Assembly: GCA_946894095.1 (NCBI GenBank)
Contig: OX335652.1
Location: 7,587,001-7,651,000 of the forward strand
DNA length: 64,000 nt
DNA from: Incurvaria masculella
Lineage: Eukaryota; Arthropoda; Insecta; Lepidoptera; Incurvariidae
Direction of reading: 5' to 3'
Below, piece by piece: positions 1-12,100 of the stretch (the stretch's first letter is position 1; each line of letters begins with the position of its first letter). The notes beneath the pieces were generated by a model. The model had not been told where the DNA came from. It worked only from the letters and a program-made list of their open reading frames with translations, and did not search any database. A program made the translations under genes and the position numbers.

Positions 1-107
1 CACCTACATGGAGGCTGGCCAGGAGCTGCCGCAGATACTGCTCGACCTGAGGACGTCGAGGGCCTTCAATTGGAAGTCTGCTATCATTCTACACGACGAG
101 ACATTGA
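1..107 (+). CDS. Ir93a: Ir93a amino-terminal-domain exon, copy A1, cut by window edge
   Basis: Open frame from base 2 ends with [10 protein letters not shown] and donor GTGAGT at 108. It contains [11 protein letters not shown], closer to what I recall of the family than copy A2, so this is probably the functional exon. It joins exon 575 in phase 1. Confidence 0.7.
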
Positions 108-3100
108 GTGAGTTGTAGTTTTAAGGCAGTGTTCAGCGTGGCCTAGTGAGCCGACACCTAATCGCGGGTCGCATACACCGTAGAGCACAGCTGCTTTTGA
201 TCACCCTCACCGAGGCGGACTGCCCTCACTTCCCGGATGGCAATGCACTCACCGGCACCTACATGGAGGCTGGCCAGGAGCTACCGCAGATACGGCTCGA
301 TTTATGGACCTCGAGGGCCTTCAATTGGAAGTCTGTGATCATTATACACGACGAGACGTTGAGTGAGTTGTTTTTAACATCCAAGTTGTATTAGGTAGCT
401 ACAAGCAGGTAACTATGACCCTGGAAAGTCACCTTATACCGCAATCCGCACTCCTTTGCGGCTTCTGTATAGGTTGTTTTCTGGTGCGTTGCGGTTGTGT
501 TCAGAGTACGCAAGTCCATAAGGCTACAGATGAATCGCGTTCACCAGTGAATCAACAGTGGCTGAAATTCACAGACCGAGACATGGTCAGCCGGGTGGTG
601 CAGTCGCTGACGCTGCAGGTGGATGACGCGGCCGTGTCTTCGGTCACCGTGACCGTGTTCAAGATGAGGCACGAAGTGAACGAGTACCTGCGCCGCAAGG
701 AGATGCATCGGGTGCTCTCCAAGCTGCCCGTCAAGCATATAGGTGAGTTAATGTGTTCAGACCGAGATATAGTGAGCCGAGTGGTGCATGACACTGCAGA
801 TGGACGACACAGCCATGTCTTCGGTCACCGTAACCCTATCCAAGATGGGGCACGAAGTGGACGAGTACCTGCGCCGCAAGGAGATGCATCGAGTGCTCTC
901 CAGGCTGCCCGTCAAGCACATAGGTGAATTAATGTGTTCAGATCGAGATATGGTGAGCCGGGTGGTGCATGACGCTGCAGGTGGACGACGCAGCAATGTC
1001 TTCGGTCACTGTGACCATGTCTAAGACGAGAGTGCCACAAGTAGATGCATCGGGTGCTCTCCAGGCTGCCCTTCAAGCAGATAGGCCAGTCTATGGTCGT
1101 CACTTAGAATTCCCTGATGTGAAGATTTTTAACGTAAAGCGCGACTTATAGTGTACGCGATAAAAAGATTTTGCTCATAAGAAGTTTATGCAAGTTTTAA
1201 TTTACTTAAAAAAATGGATCTTGTCTCTGTTCCGTCCAGGCGAAAATTTCATTGCCATTGTGACATCGGACGTGATGTCGACGATGGCGGAAGCGGCGCG
1301 CGAGCTGCTCATGTCACACACGCGCGCGCAGTGGCTCTACGTGGTGTCCGACACGGACCGTCTCCGCGCCAACCTGTCTGCTCACATCAACGCGCTGTAC
1401 GAAGGAGAGAACATCGCTTACCTGTACAACGTCACCGACACGTCCCCTGACTGTGAGGTAAAAACTTCATCGCCATTCTGACATCGAACATAATGTCGAC
1501 GATGGCGGAGGCAGCGCGCGAGTTGCTCATGTCGAACACACGCGCGCGCATTGGCTGTACATGGTGTCCGACACGGACCGTCTCCACGCCAACCTGTTCG
1601 TCACATCAACGCACAGGGGGAGAGCCTCGCTTACCTATACAATGTCATTGACACAGCCCCAGACTTCGGTAAAGACTTCATCGCCATTGATGATGTCGAT
1701 GATGGCGTAGGCAGCACGTGAGCTGTTACACACCAACACGCAGTGGATCTACGTTGTGTCCGTGACAGATCGCCTGCGAGCCTATCTGTCACACTGAGCT
1801 CACATCAGCACACAGTGTACTGCCCGTAACGGATCGAGTCTCCAAAGCACCAGCGTCTGCCCAGAAACCAAATCCAATTTAGTTTTGGTTCTTCGCAGCC
1901 ACTGGCGCCTGGAAGGGGTAGGGCTCGATCCATTCCGCCAAATACACGAAGGGTAGAACATTCGCCTACCTGTAAACTCGAAGACATCAATGCAGTAGCA
2001 CCCTACGGTCGTGTTGGAATGTGCTACTAAACTTTTAAATGCGACGGTACGACAGCACTGACACATCCCCTGACTGCGAGGTAAAGAAGTCATCGCCGTT
2101 GTGACATCGGATGTGATATCGACGATGGCGGAAGCGGCACGCGAGATGCTAATGTCGTACAAGCGCGCGCCAACCTGTTCGCTCACATGAACGCGCTGGG
2201 CAAAGATGACAGAAGCATAGCAAACCCTTTTCTTTCTCGTTGCGATGTAATTATGTCGTCTCGTGCTTTCGTGCATGCAACAAACCTTCCAACTCCGATG
2301 CATCTGTCATCTCTGCCTACCTCTTTGAGGTGACTGATTGATGGTACACGCATAAGTTAAAACACCGGTTCCGCTGTAAATTATAATAAATAAATTGACT
2401 TTGACGGGCTGCATGTAAATAAAAAATATTAGGGAGCAAAATTCCATTAAAACATCCACAAACCAACAATACGAAAGTCTTGAAAAGCCACCTGTGTTTT
2501 TGCCCGTTCGAATAATCAAGCGTGGTTCTACTGCAGTTAAAACATTTTGGATCCGACACAAAATTACCGTTCTGCTCATATATAATACCTAGATACCGCT
2601 TCTAAGTTGTAAATTAGCAGAACATTAAATGTGTTAAATTTTATGGCAACGAAGTGAATAAAAATTTTAAAACTACAAAATATATTTGCCTAAGCTTGAA
2701 AACGGGTGGGTTACCCATAAGTGAATAAATTCACAGAATAGCCTCCTGTGCTACTGCAAAGAGATCCTGAACGCCTTCGTGTCAGGGCTGGATGCAGCAG
2801 TTCAAGATGAAATTGATGTGGCGGCCCAGGTATCTGACGAGGAGTGGGAAGCCATCCGGCCCTCCAAGATACAGCGAAGAGACATGTTACTGAGACATAT
2901 GCAGGTATTTTAATGCAACAGTCCACAGCTGTCAATAAAGCATTGTGCATGTTACTTGTTAACTATTGTGACTGTCCAAATATGTTCCTAGAAACTTAAT
3001 ATCTGCCTTCTTGGTGTATTTTGGACGACTAGATGTCAGTTTTAATATTTCCTGCCCTGAATGTCATCTCAATCTCAATGTATCCCAGTGTGTGCGCTCT

Positions 3101-6100
3101 TCTAGTTCCTAATTGATCATTGGCTCGCTTCATTTTTTACAACATCGTTGATTTTATATATCCCGTACGCGAGCGAGGTTTCAGGCCAGGACATTAATTA
3201 CAACATTGTTTTAATTGATTCTATAGGTAAGGGCATCTATTTGGAACCAGATATTGAAACAGTAAACACATTTTGTCATATTAAATGAAATGTTCTCTAG
3301 TCTCCTTACTTCGTGAGTGATGAAGTCCATTTGTTATGTTTATGGTTATTTTTCAGATGCATATAGATGCCAACAGTGGATGTGGTAACTGCAGCACTTG
3401 GCGAGCGTTGGCGGCGGATACATGGGGCTCAACGTACAAAGACCAACCTGTTGTAGAAGTGAAGGTGACCGCCGTTAAAGCTGATTTAATCATGAACGGC
3501 AAACACGAAGACAGTGCAAGACAGGACAACAAGACAGAAGAGCCTGGAGTCATTGCAAACATCGAGTTGCTACAGGTTTTATATACTATTTTCCAAGGCC
3601 ATAGGCCGGAAGAACAAGTGTGTTCCGTGCTGAAATGAATCTTTGTCTACTCATGACCACGTTTATAGATCGATCACTGAAAACGTGTGTGCTGGTGTTT
3701 CTAAACTCAAGACCAAGGTGAGTAAAAAACCAAAATTTCATCGTATAATCTTTCAGGTCGGCTACTGGAGACCGGTGGATGGTCTAAGATTCTCAGATGT
3801 GCTATTCCCTCACGTACAACACGGGTTTAGAGGAAAGGAGCTACCTATCGTAACATATCATGTAAGTTTAACTTTACATTTGTTTGTGCTTTAAATGACA
3901 TCTTGAAAAAAAATCTTATCGTGGTTTTTATTGCAGAATCCGCCGTGGACCATTCTTCAAGTCAATGAGTCTGGATCGATCATAAGCTCTACTGGACTAG
4001 TGTTTGATATCATAGACCAACTAGCCAAAAGCAAAAACTTCACGTAAGCTGTAATGTTATTCAATCCGAGGACGTCGGATAGTCAGATATAGTTAAAAAC
4101 ATCTAATGAATCCGATCGACGCTGCCGTATTTCTTATAATTTTATGCAAAATATTATTTAATTAGAAAAATTCAGAGAAAAATTACACAGGAAAATATAA
4201 TAAAAATGTATAAAGTAGGAGACAGTGTCAAAAGTTCTCTTTCTTTAGAAAGTTATAATTAACGATGGTGACGTTTTAAATAATATTGTATGTATATTGA
4301 TTGTACTGTACTTGACACAATTGTACCTTACACAATTTATCTCAAAGACAACATATTTTTAGTATTCATCTTTCACCGGAAGTGTATACTTACTTTGGTA
4401 TGTCTCCTACTGTATCATTTTTTTTTCAAAATCCGATTGGTACAATGTTATTTAACAGTAAAATCTGCAGCATAGACTACCTACATACCCACATACATCT
4501 GTCTTTATAGCTTTGACGGATTTGATAGATTGTCGATTGCATAGAAGACTTTCATTTCAGGATCAAATTGATATCCACAAACGACGCAAAGCAAGATTTT
4601 TCCAATGATACTTCAACAGATGTAAGTTTAGTCAGTCCATAAAAATACACGCTAATCACCGAAAGCACCGACTGATTTCAATGAAATTGTGTGTGTGTGT
4701 AAGTTTTCTTCCCACTTGAATGTTTTCGATGTTGTCGCGAGCGGAGCCGGGTACCGCAGCTAAGAGGGGAACTAAAAACTTGTTCGAATTTAACAATTCA
4801 ACTCTATAAACGATATTAATAACCATTTCAGCAAATGCATAGTTCCAGTGCCTTCGCAGCCATGGCAGTGGTAGCTAAAGGCCAAGCCGCATTCGCAGCC
4901 GCCTGTTTCACTGTCCTGGGCGACCCAATGCCAGGTAAGGGTAAGGGACATTTATTTAGGAAACCTGTTGGTTTAAATGTAGAAGGGTTGGCCAATTATA
5001 AAATGCCCAAAGCTACATTTATTGCCAATCTCTAATAAAACGTCTGGCCTATGTCTAATGTTATCTTGAACCGATCCCATAATACGTCGCGGTTATAGGA
5101 TTCTTCTACAAAAGTAAATATATATCTACCGCTATATAAATAAATATTTGTAAAGAGGAAACGTGAACACTGGAAAGAGAAAGAATTCCTAAGTCCCTTT
5201 TACCTTATGGTTGACGTCAATATGACAGAATGAGATCTAGAATTCGTCTCTGTTTCCGGTGTACCGGTTTTATAGTTTTATAGTTGTTTTATCCCTTTAA
5301 TTTTATAGGCTACGACCACGCTTACTTAATTACCTGAGGGGTTAGTAGTATATTCGACTGACACATAGGTATTGTACTGATAAGACTGCGAGCTTAGTTT
5401 AACGTGTTTTTATGATGCTCAAAGGTTGTTGAAATTTCAGGAATAAACTACACAATGGCTGTTAGCAGTCAACCGTATGCTTTCATGCTGGCAAGGCCAA
5501 GGGAACTGAGTCGTGCTCTTCTCTTCATGTCTCCGTTCACCTCCGATGTAAGACAATTTTAAATGACAGTACCCGGCAGAAAATAATGCACATCGGACTT
5601 CGTACTGAGTTACAGCATGACTACATCAACCTTCTCGTTTTAGACTTGGCTTTGCCTCGGCTTCGCTGTGGTGGTGATGGGACCCACGCTTTACATTATC
5701 CATCGGCTTAGTCCATACTACGAGGCTGTTGGCATAAAGCCGCAAGGTGGACTGTCCACTATACACAACTGCCTTTGGTACATCTACGGAGCGCTTTTGC
5801 AGCAAGGTTCGCAAACTTTCTTCTTACGACTTTAATGATAATGATTGGCTATTTTTTTGGGCAGCCTAGGAGAACGTACCATCACCAGATTGTGCGCACC
5901 AGCACTTCCATTAGGCCAGGTACGTTCTATTCCCTCTGCCTACCCCTCTGGGGAAGCGGCGTGATTGTATGTATGTAGGAAAGGAATGTGTTGTAAAACA
6001 AGGCCCACTGAAAATCGCTGCAGGAAGTAGTTATAGCTCAAAAATGTATTTCCTTCATTGATGGAAGCGTTACAGGCGGCATGTATTTGCCACGAGCCGA

Positions 6101-9100
6101 CAGTGGACGACTGGTGGTGGGCACGTGGTGGCTAGTGGTACTGGTGGTGGTGACCACGTACTCGGGCAACCTGGTGGCCTTCCTCACCTTCCCCAAGCAG
6201 GATGTGCCCGTCACTTCCATCGCCGAGCTGGTGGAGAGCGGTTCCAAGCACACCTGGTCACTCAAGAAGGGATCCTATCTGGAGAAACAGCTAAGGGTGA
6301 AGCATATTTGATTATTGTAAAGACGTTACATATGTTGTGTTTTATTGCAACACTTAATTGAGTACCTGCTTACCAAACTCTACCAACATAGCACTGCAGG
6401 AACCAACAGCAGTTCTCTATGGATTTCAGCAGTTCTCACAGAGTCTGTTGAAACTCACACATCACTACTGGAACTCACAATGACCCGGCATAGAGCACAG
6501 GGGCCCCGCGCACGCTTTACATGTCATGCACAAGGTAGGGGTGGAAGGGGAATGTCTTCCACCGAACTTTTCGCACGCTGCTTCCTCCATCGGTAATATC
6601 GTAAATGTAAATATCTCGTGCCTGAAAAAACCTGCAGGTACGTATTACAGTAGCCCTTAAACATTCATGTTAGTGCTATTCTTACCGTTCTTCTCCTCCT
6701 ATTGGACTTCTGGCCTTAGAGAAGATGGCCTAGCATCCGTGTACGTTGCATATCATCCAGTTAAGCCACATTCATCATACTAAATGTTTTCTGGTGGTTG
6801 ACTCACCCAGCCTTGACGGCGCCCGAATATGGCACCGAGCGTCGGAAAGCGAGCCCTATTACTCCAGGAACTTTAGCCTTAAATCAGCACTTAGAAAAAC
6901 ATTAAATCCGAAATGCATTTTTTTTGCTCAGAAACGTAGTATTTCATATGGACGTGTGTACATTAAGTTTGCAACATTTTGGGGGGCCCGGAAGATAGAA
7001 ATAAAATATGAAATATGTTTAAGAAATGATATCTCCTAAACAAATATTTAGAAATGGTATTTCAAAATCGAATATGTTCACTAATTTTAAGTGTAATATA
7101 ACTGTAAATTTGCAACAATTTATTATTTACGGAACTGTGTAAATATATTTTTTTGTACTATATTCATAATATCTGCAAAGCAAATAATGAAAATTCTATT
7201 TTATTTTCTGAAATTGGAAACTGACCGCAAACTCTATATTCTGTGAAATTTGTAAAATGTTGCAAATATTAGAAGCACATTTTTTTTTCATTTATAATTT
7301 TTACATTCACACAAAAGCTAAAAAAAAATCGAAATACGTATGAAATCGTTCGTTGTATAGTTTTTAAAGAATTTAATTTTCTTTTACATATTCTAGCAAT
7401 AGCAAGTTAGGTTCGCGGCATAGATTTTTTTAGTAAAACCTTTTTTAACCGACTTCAAAAAAGGAGGAGGTTATCAATTCGTCTGTAGGTTTTTTAAACC
7501 GATTTTGATGATTATTGTTTTAAATGAAAGCTAGTGCTTCCCAAGTGGTCCCATTTTAATTTGGTTAAGTTCTGACAATGATATCCATGAGAAAATTATA
7601 TAAGTCTTAAATTTGTATTAAGATCAGCCGATTTCGGTGATTCTTTTTTTATTGGAAAGGACGTGTACGAATTAGTAAGTGTACTTCAGATTCACTAAAA
7701 AAAACAAATAAAAAAAAATTAACAAAAAAAATAACCGACTTCAAAGAAAAAGCACTAAAAAGTAAAAAATGATTGCCATTTTTGTAGTTACGATTTTTGT
7801 TATTTTTTGAGTCGGTGTCAGCCAAGGTAGCCAAGATTGGCGCAGCGCGTGCCCGGCTGACACCGACTCAAAAAATAACAAAAATCGTAACTACAAAAAT
7901 GGCAATTATTTTTTACTTTTTAGTGCTTTTTCTTTGAAGTCGGTTATTTTTTTTGTTAATTCTTTTTTATTTAAATACATTTCCGTAATTACAAAAGTGT
8001 TGCAAATTCACAGTTACATTACGCCTTCAAAGACTTAACATATATATTTTTTTAATACCGTATCTAAATATTTGTTTAGGAGATATATATTTTTTATTAC
8101 ATTTTAATTTTTTTTCCTATCTTCCGGGCCCCGCTAAATGTTGCAAACTTAATGCAAGCATATGAACATGAAATTATATGTCGGATCAAGAATATCAGAA
8201 GGACCGATAGTGTCCTGATAATGGTCTACATCATCATCAGATATTTGTTCAGCCATGATGAAAGTTGTATAGGTTACACAATAAGATTTTAGAGTACAAT
8301 TCGCAATGCTTATTATAAGTCCGCAGATGAAACTATTATTTCAAAACACTAAATTAAAGGACCAACGTGTTCACAACACTAAATCAAAGGACCAACGTAA
8401 AATGTTAAGTCACTAAAGTAGTATCACAAAATACGTTTATAAACGTATTAATTGAAATACAGGTAATCTCCAGTCCATTACATTACTTCACTTCACTATT
8501 ACCATCCTTAAACATAATATTTTTACATTAATAACTAGGTAACTCATGTGGTACGACAACGAGTCCTTAGATCACGCCACGGCCGGCCGAACCGAGAGTA
8601 AGCTTGACACTGAATCGCCCTGCTTGCTGAACTCAATGCTTAGTTTTTAAACAAAAAAACTCAAGTGTTCGGGCAGGCGGATCTGAGGCCACGTTCGGCA
8701 CCACAAGGCGCCTCGTTCCCACAATCAGTATCTTAATTACTTCCTTCGCGGCCGAGCGCGCTAACATAAACATTCATCTCGGGACTTCATAGAATTCCAA
8801 GTAGTAAACAAACGAGTAGGTGACTTGACTCCGCATAGCGCCGAAACGGCGATCCTGACTATCACACGTCCTCGTGTGCATCCTTGAACTCGCTTTGAGC
8901 TTAGTCACTGTCATCACCTGTAAAGACACAATTTTCTAAACGTACATTGCTCGGCTATCCTGCATATAAGTCTAGAAGAGGATCATGTCAAACTGTCAAG
9001 TTCCAACCAACAGAAAACAATAACAAGTTCTTTAAGTTTTACTATAGGTCGTATAGTCAATTCGTCACTTTCACAAGAGAGTCCACTGAGACAGGAGCAC

Positions 9101-12100
9101 CAATAAATGTCTCGCCATGAGACCCAGGTATCTTGTGGCTACTGTAATCAGCATTGCAATAACAGTAGTCCAAACACCTCCCAACAAGCTGACTCGCTCG
9201 TATTCATCATCCACCGACAAGCTCACTCCAATAGGTAGGAATGACCCGCCGCCGACGGAATCACTCCAACAGGTAGGAATGACCCGACTCACTTGGCCAA
9301 AAGTTTTCCCCAGGCCTGGCCCTGTCCCTTAAAGTAATAGACAGACCAGGCATGCAAGCTCAACTCCACTTGTGAGTGGCCCGCATTTAAGGTACAGCCA
9401 TAAACACCTCAACTGGCACTGTCACCCATGTAACAGTCCATCCACGCAAGCTCAACTTCCTCAGCGGAAGTGACCTGCTCACAACCATATATCAACCAGC
9501 ACGGCCAACCACGTGACCTCAGCCGGCCTTGTCACCCATTTGACGGCCAGCCCCGAACACAACGCTCCCTACTCATTGCTGCTGCATCACATAGTCACTG
9601 ACTTTTGACTAACAGCACCAAGTAGCAGAATTGTGTCCTCGGTACTCCACCCCATCTCAGAGTGTCAATATAGCATGTCTGTCGTCTATACAAATATAAT
9701 TTAAGTGCTTCATTTGCACTATCATTCATATTTGATTCTTCACCATCACTTGCTAAACCAGATAATTCGTCATCTTTGTCACTTAGCGGATTAGCTTTAA
9801 TTGGAACGTCAGAGTTTGGCATCTTTCTCAGTCAGTCGTGGGAATATTCATACTTTCTGTTGCAATCTAGAGATTTTAGCAAGTATCGATTTCCTTGTAA
9901 AATTTCAATAACCTGAAACGGTCTACGATACTTGGCCTTCAACGTGATTTGGTTTCGTTCATGATTTTTTTTTATCAATACATAGTCCCCTGTCGGATTA
10001 TGTTGGCTTCTAGCAGCTCATGTATGTTATCATGACAAATTTTTATTTCTTCAGAACTTAGGCGGTAGAGTAGCCTTTGAACACTGCAATTACGATCGAT
10101 CAAGTTAATCTCAAGTTCTCCGATGATTGCATGCCCGGTAACACTTACTTTCTATAAAAGTCATACTATGGTGATTCAACAAATCAAGAAGTTTTTTTCT
10201 TAACATTCATCTGATACTTCGGTGTCAATATTGTTAAAATTTACGACCCCTTTACCTACATCACATAAGTGAACTGTTGCACTCCTTTTTTATGACCAGT
10301 TTTTCTTTACATATTTTAACCGTAAATCCTCTTGAAATTAAATCTCTACCTATGACGACATCATGATTGATAATGGCGTCAGGCACAGTCAGTCAGTCAG
10401 TCAGCGTGTATGCTTCCACTGCCGGACACACGCCACCCCAACCCCTCTCCAGTCCTCCCGGCCCTCAGCGGTACGGCACAATAAGGGACAAAATCTACAC
10501 CGGCCAATTATTCGGTAGAGTGACCTCTGACAAAATTTTACTTTTACAAAACACGTAAGCTTTCGCATCTCCAACCAACGTTACAAAACATGGCAGTCGT
10601 TTACCATAATAAAATATTCGCTACTGATTCCTTCATCAGAGAGCATTCGGCACCAGAGTCAAAATAGAAAATAATTGACTGACCACATCAAGGTGAGCAG
10701 TAACACACTTGGTGCTACAAATATTCACTCGACGCTGCTCCTTGAACGTGGTGGCACCTCCACTCGAACCAGGCTTCTTAGTGAGGTACGATGTGTCCGG
10801 ATTTTCCACATTTGATGCACGTAATGGTCTTGTTCTTGATGAATTATTCTTTCGGTGTGAAAACTTTCAGTATTCGTGTTGGTGTTAAGGAACAAGTTCT
10901 TGTTGCTGCATTTGATGGATCGATGACCAGCATGTATAACAGGTCAGGTTTGGTTTTTGATCATTAGCAGTAGCAGTATTCGATGTAGATTTAGGTCATA
11001 ATCGTTCACTTGTCGTTTTCTTATTTTGGCTGGCCGTTAAATATACGCACCAGCACAGCAGTAGGAGTTTCCAAGAAATCGAATCTCGCAAAGAATTCTG
11101 CTTCATTTATTGCAAGCTCATTTCTGTGTAACACACTGGAGCAAACCAGGGTGAAGCCATTCCTTTCATTACTTCTCTGAAAGCCATAATGAGAACACTT
11201 CCAAGTAAGAGCACTGCCAGTAGCATTTTTGTTACGCAAAAATCAATGGTTTTAGTCCATGCCTTCGCATCAGCACCCAATACATCAGGACCAAATTCAG
11301 GTAGCTTCATATGATCTGAAATTTTTACAACGGTCTCAATGCTTCGATATGTTGCGTAATCTGACCGTTTTGTCGGTCCAGTAACATCTTGAAACATTCG
11401 GCCAGGTCAGAAGATTAATTTGCTTAATTGGATGAGCAGACGGAGTGGGCTGTTTTTGGATGCAGATCCCACTTCTGATGTCGGATCAAGAATATCAGAA
11501 GGACCGATAGTGTCCTGATAATGGTCTACATCATCATCAGATATTTGTTCAGCCATGATGAAAGTTGTATAGGTTACACAATAAGATTTTAGAGTACAAT
11601 TCGCAATGCTTATTATAAGTCCGCAGATGAAACTATTAGAAACGTGCTTATATCATACCACTACCAAAAAAAGTTTGTCCCTCTGCGTTTAGTGATTATC
11701 GTCCTATTTCAATTTTACCGTTTCTATCTAAAGTTCTTGAGCGTGTAGCTCATTTCCAACTTTCCAACTACCTCTCTGTTAATTCTCTTCATGACCCTCT
11801 TCAATCTGGATTTCGCCCATCCCATAGCACCACCTCTGCTTTGGTGAAGATTACTGACGATATTCGGCTTGCCATGGATGATCGAAAACTTACTCTTTTA
11901 ATATTGTTAGATTTCAGTAGCGCTTTTAATTCCATCGATTTTGACATACTCTGTGCCATCCTTTTCTCTCTTAATATCTCTCAACCAGTAATAGATTGGT
12001 TTTCATCTTATCTTCGTGGTCGCCAGCAATGTGCCCGTTTAGACAATGTTTACTCACCTTGGTGTGACATAACTGCTGGTGTACCTCAAGGCGGTGTTCT

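Larger units (their letters stand above)
4044..5440. other. Ir93a introns between exons G and J
   Basis: Three AT-rich introns (4044-4560, 4622-4831, 4935-5440) around small exons H and I. Apart from a short TG run at 4689-4700, no repeat was recognised. Confidence 0.6.
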
